In this document: positions 12,046 through 20,579 of the stretch, one piece after another
Numbering within the stretch: position 1 is the stretch's first letter
How the letters are laid out: every line of letters starts with the position of its first letter
Virus record (IMG/VR): IMGVR_UViG_3300043446_000210
Location: 1 to 32,397 of that record
Reading direction: 5' to 3' (one strand)
Length of the DNA stretch: 32,397 nt
Source: a virus
Made by a program: the position numbers and the translations under genes
The notes under the pieces: model-generated
Told to the model about the DNA's origin: nothing
Seen by the model: the letters and a program-made list of their open reading frames with translations, nothing else
Databases searched by the model: none

Positions 12046-12313
12046 CGTTTTCCTCTTTCTTTGGTTTCAACTCTGCCTGAATCTTTTTGGTTTCTGCCAA
12101 AGCCGCATGAGAATTGGCGTTTGTCTTTTTTGCATCCATCAATATAAACACAGAAATTGGCAATGTGATGAAACATACTATGCCAAAAAAAACCATGCCT
12201 ACGATGAAGTAAGAATTGCCACTTGCAACATCATCCCCCACAGGATTAGAAGCACCCAGATTAGACCCACGGCCCACATCCCTACCTCGATTCTGAAATT
12301 GTGACGTTGCCAT
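12038..12313 (-). CDS. Membrane protein with charged tail
   Basis: A 91-residue frame with one strong TM helix (about 37-58, YFIVGMVFFGIVCFITLPISVFIL) and a charged helical tail (KTNANSHAALAETKKIQAELKPKKEENDE). That layout could suit a spanin or a membrane anchor, but there is no lipobox. Its first 38 residues (Gly/Asn-rich) overlap the end of the upstream gene in another frame. AAGGAA lies about nine bases before the ATG at 12313, which supports that start. It ends eight bases inside the holin gene. Confidence 0.6.
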   Translation of the reverse strand: MATSQFQNRGRDVGRGSNLGASNPVGDDVASGNSYFIVGMVFFGIVCFITLPISVFILMDAKKTNANSHAALAETKKIQAELKPKKEENDE

Positions 12314-12957
12314 TTACGAGTTTCCTTGTACCGTTTTGCTGCAATCTGTTCTTGTCTGGCAAACTCTTGTTCTTCTTTTATCTTGCCGTACATCAACAGA
12401 AAACGTGAGTACAAATCTTTTAATTCCATTGGTGCGTACACCATAGTTTCTCGTATCTTTTTGCTCATTTCCTCCAATTGGAGTTCTACTTCCACACGCT
12501 CAATGGCCTTAATTGCATGGTTCTGACCAGCCTCATAAACGTGCAAAGAAGTATCTTCTAAGTTTTTGTAGTGGTTTTGTATTTGTTGCTGAATGTCAAA
12601 GAACTTGCCCAACTGCTGACTGACCTGATGCACGATTTGCATTTGGAGTATGTCTGGGTCTGGTTCTGCTGCCTTTTTTGCCACAGATTTTTTCGCTGTG
12701 GGTTTGACAATGATTTCAGCGGCAGGTTGTTCTTTAGGTGATGCCCCAAATAAACCAGCGAGTTGACCCCAAAGGTCAACAGCCCAATCCCAAAGTCCAC
12801 GCAATTCGTCAACAGTATCTTTGACTTCGCCAACAACGCCCTCAGCCTCACCTTTGAATTCGTCAATGATTGCCCTGCCCTGTTGGAGCATTTCGCAGCC
12901 TGACCTAATGGCGCTGACTGCGCCTTGCGCCAGCATAAGGAGGCTGAACGGGTCCAC
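12199..12957 (-). CDS. Phage protein with C-terminal TM helix
   Basis: A 252-residue protein with a GTG start at 12957, chosen because it gives MDPFSLLMLAQGAVSAIRSG, a conserved-looking start; an ATG two bases upstream is in a different frame. An amphipathic N-terminus is followed by a K/A-rich linker (about 95-112), coiled-coil-like helices (about 115-215) and a membrane anchor (about 226-247, GMWAVGLIWVLLILWGMMLQVA). Proteins of this layout occur near tail fibre and lysis genes; the function is unknown. Confidence 0.65.
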   Translation of the reverse strand: MDPFSLLMLAQGAVSAIRSGCEMLQQGRAIIDEFKGEAEGVVGEVKDTVDELRGLWDWAVDLWGQLAGLFGASPKEQPAAEIIVKPTAKKSVAKKAAEPDPDILQMQIVHQVSQQLGKFFDIQQQIQNHYKNLEDTSLHVYEAGQNHAIKAIERVEVELQLEEMSKKIRETMVYAPMELKDLYSRFLLMYGKIKEEQEFARQEQIAAKRYKETRKWQRHNFRIEVGMWAVGLIWVLLILWGMMLQVAILTSS

Positions 12958-12958
12958 A

Positions 12959-13138
12959 TTACTTTAGGTGCGCTAGTGAAGCGTAGATAACGCCAGCCAT
13001 TGCCACCGTGGAAATGCCAAAGGCTTTGATGATGATGCCTTCTAGACGTTTGAGCCTTGCGTTAATTTGCTCATAACGCAAAGCGCAAACAGCCTCATGG
13101 CTATTTAACCTCGCATCCGTTTCCGATATGGTCGCCAT
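12959..13138 (-). CDS. Small helix-plus-TM protein
   Basis: A 59-residue protein, MATISETDARLNSHEAVCALRYEQINARLKRLEG, then a TM helix (IKAFGISTVAMAGVIYASLA). This layout resembles XhlA-like or small holin-associated proteins. AAGGA lies seven bases before the ATG at 13138; the ATG directly before it (13141) is too close. It overlaps the 3' end of the glycosyltransferase gene. Confidence 0.65.
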   Translation of the reverse strand: MATISETDARLNSHEAVCALRYEQINARLKRLEGIIIKAFGISTVAMAGVIYASLAHLK

Positions 13139-14201
13139 CATCTTTTCCTTGCATTAAAACTTTATTTGACAGCAATCGTGCGTCATTAGGGGCAAATTTT
13201 AATGCCTCATTAATATGAAACAAAGCACTTTCTTTGAGGCCAAGATTCCATGCGCTAATACTTGCAAGATCGTGAGGCTTTTCACCCCACACGCTTGGGT
13301 CCATTGTGTAGACCAGCGCCTTGTCTTTAATCTCTAACGCCTTGCAAGCCGCAAAATAACACTGGCTCCAATCATGGCGCATATACGAAAGCATCGCCAA
13401 CTCAACCCAAGGCTCGCGTGTATTAGGCGCTTCGGCTGTAGCCAAGCGATACCATTTTTCTGCTTCATATTGGTTTCCAAGGTTTTCATAGGCTTTGCCA
13501 AGCAGCCGCATTGCATAACAGCGTTCGTTTACCCAGTTAGCCTCTGGCATACGCAAATAGTTATTTAATGCGTCAATGGCTTCATTCCATCGGCTATAAA
13601 AAGTCAGTTCCCTTGCGTGATAAAACGCGTTTCTAGGGCAGCGTGGGTCTTCTTTAACCGCCAATTCAAGCAATGGCATATATTGACCACGGCTTTTTGT
13701 TGAATCAGGATGGTGGCTTACTAGAAGCATATCCGTTTCAGCGTATACCTCTGTAATTCTTTCGTCAGGTCTTGGATATTCATGGACAGGGTGATGCCAA
13801 TGGTAGCCATGACGGTGGTGAATCTTCTCATAAAAGAAAGAAATGCCACAACCCCAATCAAACTTGTAGCGCAAGCGGGTTGTATCTTCTTTCCAGACCC
13901 GTTCAATTTCCTCGCGCCAGCCTTCTTCAAGCACTTCATCAATGTCTAGACTGATACAAACATCAAAGTCGCGTGGGATTAGGGCAAGAGCCGCATCACG
14001 GGCTTTGTCAAACCGCCAAGGGCTAATGCAAATGTCATAGGTTATTGCGCCGTTTTGTTGGGCAATATGTACGGTGTCATCAGTTGAACCTGTATCAGCA
14101 ATCAGAATAAGGTCAGCATCTTTTGCTGATTTGCAAAATCGCTCTACAAACTGTTCCTCATTCTTACTGATTGCATAAACTGCTATTTTTAATCTTGTCA
14201 T
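13101..14201 (-). CDS. Family 2 glycosyltransferase with TPR region
   Basis: A 366-residue protein. Residues 1 to about 180 form a GT-A glycosyltransferase (family 2). They show AISKNEE at 10-16, the nucleotide-sugar-binding ADTGSTDDT at 35-43 and the metal-binding D-I-D at 86-88, with a later HWHHPVHEYP. Residues about 190-360 are helical pairs resembling tetratricopeptide repeats (NAFYHARELTFYSRWNEAIDALNNYL; YENLGNQYEAEKWYRLA). Between lysis and tail fibre genes it could glycosylate a phage structural protein, for example the Thr-rich collagen fibres, or a host surface glycan. No TM segment. The role is inference. Confidence 0.85.
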   Translation of the reverse strand: MTRLKIAVYAISKNEEQFVERFCKSAKDADLILIADTGSTDDTVHIAQQNGAITYDICISPWRFDKARDAALALIPRDFDVCISLDIDEVLEEGWREEIERVWKEDTTRLRYKFDWGCGISFFYEKIHHRHGYHWHHPVHEYPRPDERITEVYAETDMLLVSHHPDSTKSRGQYMPLLELAVKEDPRCPRNAFYHARELTFYSRWNEAIDALNNYLRMPEANWVNERCYAMRLLGKAYENLGNQYEAEKWYRLATAEAPNTREPWVELAMLSYMRHDWSQCYFAACKALEIKDKALVYTMDPSVWGEKPHDLASISAWNLGLKESALFHINEALKFAPNDARLLSNKVLMQGKDDGDHIGNGCEVK

Positions 14202-14225
14202 GTTTTATTCCATTTTTAGAATATT

Positions 14226-15404
14226 TTAACTATTTGACAAACTTCCATATCCAAAAATTGTTGATGAAGAATTTGTAAATGAAAAAGTCGCCACACTAGA
14301 CATAGTAAATGCCGATGAAGATAGAAATGTTGCAGCAGTCAAGTTTCCAGCAGTTAAAGTGTGAGAGTAACTGCCAGTTGATTCCCATCCAGAAGATGAA
14401 GTAATTGTTGTTGTTGCAAAGTTTAATGTTGCATTGTATGAATTGAAAACAACAACTGCGTTATATGGATAAGAATTATTGCCAGAAAAAGTTACTGGAG
14501 TCATCGTTCCACTTGACCCAAATGCAGTAGTTGAATTGCTGACGTTTGTAGTAGTTACCCAATATGTTGCCATTGCATAACCACTGTAGCCACTAAAATT
14601 AATATCTATATACATTCCAGAAAAAGGTAGTGGCGCTGAATAATATAAAGCACCTTGATTGTTAGTGCCAACATAAGTAAATGGCCCACCCATTGATGTG
14701 ATAGAAGTATTAAACGAATTCATGCTTGGGTCACCAACTACAACAACCCATAATTGTTGTCCACTGCCTGAAGTTCCAGAAATACCAGTAATAGATATAT
14801 TGCTACCAGGACTTGTATTTTCAGTCCAAGTTAAAGTTTGAGGAATTCCACCAGTAGATGAAATTGTGATCGTCTTGGTTGTGTTATTTGCTGTCAAAGT
14901 AACATTAGAACCAGCAGCAAAATTTAATGTTTGGTTTGGATAATCAGGAGTGATTAAGGTGGTGCCAACTTGTACATTACCAAAATAATTAAACTCGCCA
15001 GCAGGACCTGTAGGGCCAGTAGCACCTGTAGGTCCAGCAACTGTAGATGCCGCGCCTGTTGGCCCTGTAGGACCGTTACTACCATTTACTCCTGTAGGAC
15101 CAGTAGCGCCAACAGAACCACCAGCACCAGTTGGACCCGTAGGACCGTTAGTTCCATTTGCACCCGTTGGGCCAACAGCACCAGTTGGACCCGTAGGACC
15201 AGTAGCGCCGTTTGCTCCGTTAGCGCCTGTAGGCCCTGTAGGGCCAGCAGAACCTGTAGGGCCAACAAGCGTTGCCCATGAACCATCGCCTTTCAATACT
15301 GTAGACGCAGATGGTGTACCTGTCGCATTAAGTCCAGTTACATTTAATTTCCCAGATGTGTCTACATTAGGCGCAAAAGCACCTAGATTTCTTGGCAATG
15401 TCAT
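14226..15404 (-). CDS. Collagen-like tail fibre protein
   Basis: A 392-residue protein. The N-terminus ([18 protein letters not shown], then a [11 protein letters not shown] motif typical of fibre ends) is followed by a collagen-like Gly-Pro-Thr/Gly-x-y stretch (about 48-136). A long Ser/Thr/Asn-rich beta region follows ([38 protein letters not shown] and on). Collagen repeats form triple-helical rods, so this is likely a trimeric spike or side fibre with a C-terminal receptor-binding head. It is the last structural gene before the glycosyltransferase. Confidence 0.78.
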   Translation of the reverse strand: MTLPRNLGAFAPNVDTSGKLNVTGLNATGTPSASTVLKGDGSWATLVGPTGSAGPTGPTGANGANGATGPTGPTGAVGPTGANGTNGPTGPTGAGGSVGATGPTGVNGSNGPTGPTGAASTVAGPTGATGPTGPAGEFNYFGNVQVGTTLITPDYPNQTLNFAAGSNVTLTANNTTKTITISSTGGIPQTLTWTENTSPGSNISITGISGTSGSGQQLWVVVVGDPSMNSFNTSITSMGGPFTYVGTNNQGALYYSAPLPFSGMYIDINFSGYSGYAMATYWVTTTNVSNSTTAFGSSGTMTPVTFSGNNSYPYNAVVVFNSYNATLNFATTTITSSSGWESTGSYSHTLTAGNLTAATFLSSSAFTMSSVATFSFTNSSSTIFGYGSLSNS

Positions 15405-15413
15405 GGCTTGTCC

Positions 15414-15683
15414 TTATGCGTCTTCAGCGCCTTCGAATTCAGGCTTTTGTTTGATGATTGCGTACAGAGCAGCACGATCAGCACCAGCAACATACTCGTC
15501 GCCAGCAATCTGTACCTTACCTGCGCTCAAAGGCTGTTTACCTTGTTCACGGGCTTCTTTACTTGCGTAGCCGTAGAAGGTTACTTCTGTGCCTTTGCCT
15601 TTGAAGTCTTCTTGAATTGCTCCGATGTTCCAGTAGTCGGCAGTGCAGCCATAGTCAGTCATAATTTGTTTAATCAATGCCAT
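15414..15683 (-). CDS. Small tail-region protein
   Basis: An 89-residue protein, MALIKQIMTDYGCTADYWNIGAI, then VTFYGYASKEAREQGKQPL, between two fibre genes. AAAGGA lies upstream of the ATG. It resembles small proteins that sit between fibre genes in other phages, possibly a fibre chaperone or connector, but the function is unknown. Confidence 0.6.
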   Translation of the reverse strand: MALIKQIMTDYGCTADYWNIGAIQEDFKGKGTEVTFYGYASKEAREQGKQPLSAGKVQIAGDEYVAGADRAALYAIIKQKPEFEGAEDA

Positions 15684-15698
15684 GATTTTTCCTTTAAG

Positions 15699-18600
15699 TT
15701 AAGCGATTACCGCTAGTTTACGAAGTGTACCGCCAGCATCACGAATTGTGATGTAGCCTGTGATTGGAGCATCAGCGTTCGCTGTAAGCGTACCAAATTG
15801 AACAACTCCTGTTCCCTTTGGTGTCAGGGCTAGGTCTATGTTTGTGTCTGTGCCAGCAACGCTAAACGCAGGAGCAACACCTGTGGCTGAACCTTTTACT
15901 GTTGCATAATTTGCCGCAGCTGTTCCATTATCAATTACTGCAAATTGTGCGCCACTAGCCGTGTAGAAAAACACATAACCAGAACCTTTTGAGCGCAATT
16001 GCAACGATATATTTGAATCGCTACCTTGAGCAGAAATACCAGGTAATCCACCAGTAGCCGCCCCAGTAACCTGTACGTAGTTCACAGCAGCAGATGTATG
16101 AGCTATAGCAAATTGTGGTGACCCTGTATTGCCAGATGTTTGCGGGTTTGTTGCAGCCGAGTGAAAAAATGCAGTACCTGTTCCACCCCAAATAAAATAT
16201 GGCGAAGATATTGTTCCAAATATAGGAGCGCCAAAGTTACTTTGTGGCGGTATTAAACCAAAAGCCGATGTAGCATTTGTTGGAACGCCATTTGAAGTAT
16301 TTTTGGCGCGTAAATGCAAAATTGGCGTAGTGTCTACAGAAATGTCTGAGAAGCCGCCTAATGTTCTTATAGCTGTACCAGCCCCCACAGTAGCATAAGC
16401 CGCAGCACCAGAGCCGCCACCGCCGCTGAACGAAACTGTTGGTTGTTCTACGTAGCCTGAGCCTGCGTTGGTGATGGTTGCCACAGAACTTGAAACAGAA
16501 TAAGTGAGCGTAAAAGTAGCCCCAGAGCCTGTACCACCAGTAACAGATGCGGGGTTTGTCGGAATGGCTGACATATTGCCGCCAAGAGAAACCGTTACAC
16601 CCGTGATAACACCAGCGCTGACTGAACTAACAGTAAGTTGACCAGCCGTTCCTGTTGAGCCAGAAATTGTCAGTACATCATTAACCGTGTAACCCGTACC
16701 ACCAGAAACAATGGTTGCCCCTGCCAAGCCCATCAGAGGAGAGGCAGTGGCCTGTACACCACCAGCAGTCGTTGGGGCAGTAATAGCAACAGATGGAATA
16801 GTCGTATATCCTGAACCCGCCGCAGTTCTTGTCAAAGCAGTAACAGTACCACCGTTACTAATGTTCACACCGCTAGAACCTGCTGCTAGGTCAATGGCTC
16901 CTGTGCCTTTGCTTTGGAATACTTGGCTAATGTTTGTGTCTGTTCCTGCCACACTAAAAACAGGAGATGCTCCTGCTGCTGCGCCAGTAACAGTTCCATA
17001 ATTTACAGCAGAAGATGTGTGATTTACTCGAAACTGCCCATTACTTGAAGCGCCGTTTGTAGCAAAGATTAAAGGACTTGTTCCTTTTGAAACCATTGCT
17101 AAAACAATATTGCTATCTGAACCTTGAGAAGAAATTACAGGCCAGTTTGTTGTGCTAGACCCAGTAACCTGTACGTAGTTCACAGCAGAGGCTGTGTGAG
17201 CTACTTGAAGTTGTGTTGAGCCTAAGTTTGTTCTAAACCTAAATGAACCTGCACCTTTTGTATATTGGTCAAAACCTACGTCAGTTGCAGAACCAAAAGC
17301 AGTTAAATATGGCGTAGTTGTTCCGCCAGTTGCTTTGATATATCCTGTTTGAGCAACGCCTCCATCTTCAACTCGGAACGATTCTCCACCTGGTGTATAA
17401 AAAGAAACAGCAGAGCCAACAGATTTAACAATAGGAATAGACCCCACAGTAGCATAAGCAGCAGCACCAGAGCCACCACCACCTGAGAAACTTACTGTTG
17501 GTTGTTCTACATAGCCACTACCTGCGTTGGTGATAGAGGATGCTCCTGCTTGTGTGGATAAACCCCAAGTCAAGTTAAATGTAGCGCCAGAACCTGTACC
17601 ACCCGTTACAGAAACAGGGTTAGAAGGTGCAACAGAGTATGTTTGGTTGTTAATACTAACGCCAGTAATGACACCAGCAGAAACAGCCGTTACGGTAATT
17701 ACCGCTTGAGATGTAAAAGTGCCGCCTGCAACAGTTAATGTGTCATTAACTGCATAGCCCGTTCCACCGCCGTTAATAGCAATAGATGCAACACCAATAC
17801 CCCATGTTGCAGTTGCTTGTACGCCCCCTGCTGTTGTTGGGGCAGCAATAGCTACAGTTGGAGATGATGTATATCCTGTTCCACCACCTGTACGAGTCAA
17901 CGCAGTAACAGTACCACCGTTACTAATGTTCACACCGCTAGAACCTGCTGCTAGGTCAATGGCTCCTGTGCCTTTGCTTTGGAATACTTGGCTGATGTTG
18001 GTGTCGGAGCCGTTTACGCCAAGAGTAACGCCGTTACCAGTAATAGCACCTGTTAGTTGAAAACGGTTTACAACGCTACCTGTATGCGTAACGTCAAGAT
18101 GACGAGAGTTTGAGTTGGCAGAGTTTGTGTAAAGGGAAAGAGTGCCAGTTGATTTTGCTGATAATGCCAAACCAATGCTTGCATCCGAACCAGCAGAAAC
18201 AACAGATGGCGCGTTGTTAGTGATGTTGCCTGTTACTTGAACATAGTTGACTGCGGAGGCTGTGTGAGTTGCTACTAATTGAGTCTGCGCACCAGCGTTG
18301 GTTCCTAAAATAATTGATCCTGTGCCTCTGCTTCTTAAGCCTAAGTTAACTGCAGAACTTGCTCCGTTTGCACTAACAGAAACAGTACCAAAAGCAGTTG
18401 AAGTACCTGATGCTTCAACCCAGTTAATTGCGCTTGCAGTCGTAACAACACGCAATCCTTCAGCACCAGCAGCACCACCCAAAGATGTCTGACCAGTAGC
18501 AGTCAACGTAGTAAACGTACCAGCAGCAGGGGTTGTTCCACCTATTACTGTGTTGTCAATCGTGCCGCCAGTTTGTGCAAGCGTTGTTCCGTTATATGTC

Positions 18601-20030
18601 AATAAAGGAACACCACCTAATACACCTGCATTGTTATATTGGATTTGGGTGTTTGTGCCGCCAATTGCAGGGGTTGCACCAGTTGGACCAGTTGGGCCAA
18701 GTTGGGTATACATCACTTGCGTTGCAGTAAATACAACAGAAGGAACTCTTGGGCTAACAGGAGTTGTGCCAGCAGCAATAGTTTCAAGCGTTACTTGAGT
18801 GCTTGTTGTTGACCAAACCAATTCAATAAAGTCACCAGCAGCCAATGACAAAACAAAATTGACTGTGCCAATTACATTGCCATGCACACCGCCATGACTA
18901 CTAATAACGCTAAACTTACTGTCAGTATCAGCAAGATCACCCGCGCTGCCTGAATCGTTCTTGCGTAACCAAACGTTAGCATCATGGATTTGCGTATCAG
19001 CGTTAGTAAACTGAATTGAGAATGTCAGGCTATAAACGCCAGCATTTGCAAACGTCACACGGCTACCAGAAACAACGCTAATACCATTGTTGGATGCGTC
19101 ATAACTGTTAAGCGTAATTGAATATGGCGTATTTGCAGAAGCAGCAGTTTGGGTTGTTGTATCCCAAAAAGAACCCCAATAACCTAAAGCGCCGCCAGCG
19201 CCTGTGCTACCCGTAGGTCCTGTGGGACCAGTAATTGATGCGCCTGTGGGTCCTGTGGGTCCTGCAACAGTAGAAGCAGCACCAGTTGGACCAGTTGGAC
19301 CAGTTGGTCCTGTAGGAGCGATGTTGATTGTGTTGTAGGCAATAGTCTCAACAATATCGCCAGCGATCAAAGGAGCCGCCAAGGTGATTGATGTGCCATT
19401 CGTAGCAACATAATCAGCGCCATTTAACAATACGCCGTTTAAATAAACTTCAAGAAACCCAACGATGTAAGAAACTGTAAAAACAGTTTGACCAGCCGTT
19501 GAAGTAAAACTTGTTCGCGTATAGGTAGCGTTTGGAGCAGGAGCGCCTGTTGGTCCTGTCGCACCTGTTGGTCCAGTAAGACCTTGAGCGCCAGTTGGAC
19601 CTGTGGGACCAGTTGGGCCGGCAACAGTTGATGCAGCACCCGTTGGACCAGTTGCTCCTGTAGGTCCAGTTGGGCCAGCAACAGTTGATGGTGCGCCTGT
19701 TGCACCTGTTGGGCCTGTTGGACCGACAGCACCAGTGGGGCCTGTGGGACCAGCAACCGTTGAATCAGCACCAGTGGGGCCAGTAGGACCAGTTGCACCA
19801 GTTGGGCCAGTAATACTTAAACCTTGCGAACCTGTAGGGCCTGTCGGACCCGTAGGACCTGTCGGACCCGTAGGCCCAAACATTCCGTGGTCAATGTTGA
19901 TTTCTTGCCGTGGAGCTGGCGTAACTTCAACAAGGATGTTTTGTTGACCAGTTACGTTTACATCAGTCCCATTTACTGTTACAGCAACTTCATTGACAGC
20001 GCCCTTGGTGATTGTCAGTTGTGTTGCCAT
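15699..20030 (-). CDS. Giant collagen-like tail fibre
   Basis: A 1443-residue modular fibre. An N-terminal anchor (1-50) is followed by collagen repeats (52-163), a phage fibre beta domain (about 165-236, [25 protein letters not shown]), more collagen (239-280) and a jelly-roll-like region that reads like C1q/TNF proteins (about 281-430). A long array follows, in which a module of the type [10 protein letters not shown]...GSDSNISL...SKGTG recurs about eight times, with two copies of a Gly-rich insert ([16 protein letters not shown] to AAAYATVG). The end, VQFGTL then [19 protein letters not shown], looks like a fibre tip. It is probably trimeric and host-binding. It starts one base after the stop of the gene upstream. 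Confidence 0.82.
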   Translation of the reverse strand: MATQLTITKGAVNEVAVTVNGTDVNVTGQQNILVEVTPAPRQEINIDHGMFGPTGPTGPTGPTGPTGSQGLSITGPTGATGPTGPTGADSTVAGPTGPTGAVGPTGPTGATGAPSTVAGPTGPTGATGPTGAASTVAGPTGPTGPTGAQGLTGPTGATGPTGAPAPNATYTRTSFTSTAGQTVFTVSYIVGFLEVYLNGVLLNGADYVATNGTSITLAAPLIAGDIVETIAYNTINIAPTGPTGPTGPTGAASTVAGPTGPTGASITGPTGPTGSTGAGGALGYWGSFWDTTTQTAASANTPYSITLNSYDASNNGISVVSGSRVTFANAGVYSLTFSIQFTNADTQIHDANVWLRKNDSGSAGDLADTDSKFSVISSHGGVHGNVIGTVNFVLSLAAGDFIELVWSTTSTQVTLETIAAGTTPVSPRVPSVVFTATQVMYTQLGPTGPTGATPAIGGTNTQIQYNNAGVLGGVPLLTYNGTTLAQTGGTIDNTVIGGTTPAAGTFTTLTATGQTSLGGAAGAEGLRVVTTASAINWVEASGTSTAFGTVSVSANGASSAVNLGLRSRGTGSIILGTNAGAQTQLVATHTASAVNYVQVTGNITNNAPSVVSAGSDASIGLALSAKSTGTLSLYTNSANSNSRHLDVTHTGSVVNRFQLTGAITGNGVTLGVNGSDTNISQVFQSKGTGAIDLAAGSSGVNISNGGTVTALTRTGGGTGYTSSPTVAIAAPTTAGGVQATATWGIGVASIAINGGGTGYAVNDTLTVAGGTFTSQAVITVTAVSAGVITGVSINNQTYSVAPSNPVSVTGGTGSGATFNLTWGLSTQAGASSITNAGSGYVEQPTVSFSGGGGSGAAAYATVGSIPIVKSVGSAVSFYTPGGESFRVEDGGVAQTGYIKATGGTTTPYLTAFGSATDVGFDQYTKGAGSFRFRTNLGSTQLQVAHTASAVNYVQVTGSSTTNWPVISSQGSDSNIVLAMVSKGTSPLIFATNGASSNGQFRVNHTSSAVNYGTVTGAAAGASPVFSVAGTDTNISQVFQSKGTGAIDLAAGSSGVNISNGGTVTALTRTAAGSGYTTIPSVAITAPTTAGGVQATASPLMGLAGATIVSGGTGYTVNDVLTISGSTGTAGQLTVSSVSAGVITGVTVSLGGNMSAIPTNPASVTGGTGSGATFTLTYSVSSSVATITNAGSGYVEQPTVSFSGGGGSGAAAYATVGAGTAIRTLGGFSDISVDTTPILHLRAKNTSNGVPTNATSAFGLIPPQSNFGAPIFGTISSPYFIWGGTGTAFFHSAATNPQTSGNTGSPQFAIAHTSAAVNYVQVTGAATGGLPGISAQGSDSNISLQLRSKGSGYVFFYTASGAQFAVIDNGTAAANYATVKGSATGVAPAFSVAGTDTNIDLALTPKGTGVVQFGTLTANADAPITGYITIRDAGGTLRKLAVIA
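16837..16928. repeat. 92-bp perfect direct repeat, copy 1
   Basis: Identical to 17902-17993, the starts lying 1065 bp (355 codons) apart, so both copies are read in the same frame. They encode the [11 protein letters not shown]-type segment of the fibre. Exact identity at DNA level points to a recent duplication or gene conversion within the gene. Confidence 0.85.
17902..17993. repeat. 92-bp perfect direct repeat, copy 2
   Basis: Second copy of the repeat at 16837-16928. Beyond its borders the flanks match only in part, so identity stops abruptly. It could allow loss or gain of the 355-codon module by recombination. Confidence 0.85.
19191..19316 (-). repeat. Collagen-coding repeats, block 2
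   Basis: Tandem GPT/GxT triplets (residues 239-280 of the giant fibre), read from 9- and 18-base units. They separate the fibre beta domain from the C1q-like domain. Confidence 0.8.
19542..19877 (-). repeat. Collagen-coding repeats, block 1
   Basis: Tandem Gly-x-y triplets (residues 52-163 of the giant fibre), mostly GPT, with [12 protein letters not shown] units repeated every few triplets. The reverse strand gives open frames rich in Pro and Val that are shadows. Confidence 0.85.
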
Positions 20031-20031
20031 A

Positions 20032-20511
20032 TTAGTTCACCACGCCATCAGAACGAACGAGGAACAACAAGAAAATGATGCTGTCTTGTGCTGGCGTAGA
20101 ACCAGCAGAAGGAAATCCAATTTTGATTCGACCACTAAACGCAACAGGGTCTGTCGCCGCAATGTTTAACTCAGGGTCAGATGAAATGATGCCCCATGCT
20201 GATTCGTCAATAATCAGGGTAAACAAGCCATTAGCATCATCACGGTTTGTGATTGTCAGCGTAACAGGCGTTGGTTCTGGAACATAATCTGCAATGTCAA
20301 AAGTCAAACCATAGCGCGTGTCATTAAGATTTGAAATTTGACGACGAATGATCTGCGCGTTGATGGTCGCGCCAGTAAGGTCAACAGGAACACCGTCTGT
20401 TGCCATTGTTAGATTCCAGAAAGTTTTTTGGTTATAAACCAACTCTCCAGAAATAATTGGATTGTCAAAACCGCTAACTTGTGTCAGCGTATTCTTTGAA
20501 AAGAGAGCCAT
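20032..20511 (-). CDS. Beta-rich tail protein
   Basis: A 159-residue protein placed between the tail tip and fibre genes. It has an Ig-like, beta-rich pattern ([47 protein letters not shown]) like that of BppU-type baseplate proteins, which link fibres to the tail tip. AGGGA precedes the ATG. Probably a structural connector; the exact family is uncertain. Confidence 0.6.
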   Translation of the reverse strand: MALFSKNTLTQVSGFDNPIISGELVYNQKTFWNLTMATDGVPVDLTGATINAQIIRRQISNLNDTRYGLTFDIADYVPEPTPVTLTITNRDDANGLFTLIIDESAWGIISSDPELNIAATDPVAFSGRIKIGFPSAGSTPAQDSIIFLLFLVRSDGVVN

Positions 20512-20579
20512 AGCATTCCCTGTACTCAGTTGGAAACCGTGTTACTCACGGGCTAATGGTGTCATGTCTTGTTGTTATT

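Noticed and set aside
14970-15281. Plus-strand Cys/Arg/Thr-rich frame opposite the fibre gene
   Set aside because: Low-complexity shadow of the collagen repeats, with no ribosome site or family pattern.
19191-19877. Regular short repeats that could resemble a CRISPR array
   Set aside because: The units are 9 and 18 bp without unique spacers and are read in frame as Gly-x-y collagen triplets.
19603-19947. Plus-strand frame rich in Gly-Pro-Val opposite the collagen repeats
   Set aside because: It is the antisense reading of GPT repeats, which stays open because of codon composition; there is no start signal and the real gene is on the minus strand.
20512-20579. Small hairpin CCGTG/CACGG in the gap between the tail tip gene and its upstream neighbour
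   Set aside because: Only five base pairs and no T-run, so it is neither a convincing terminator nor a regulatory site.
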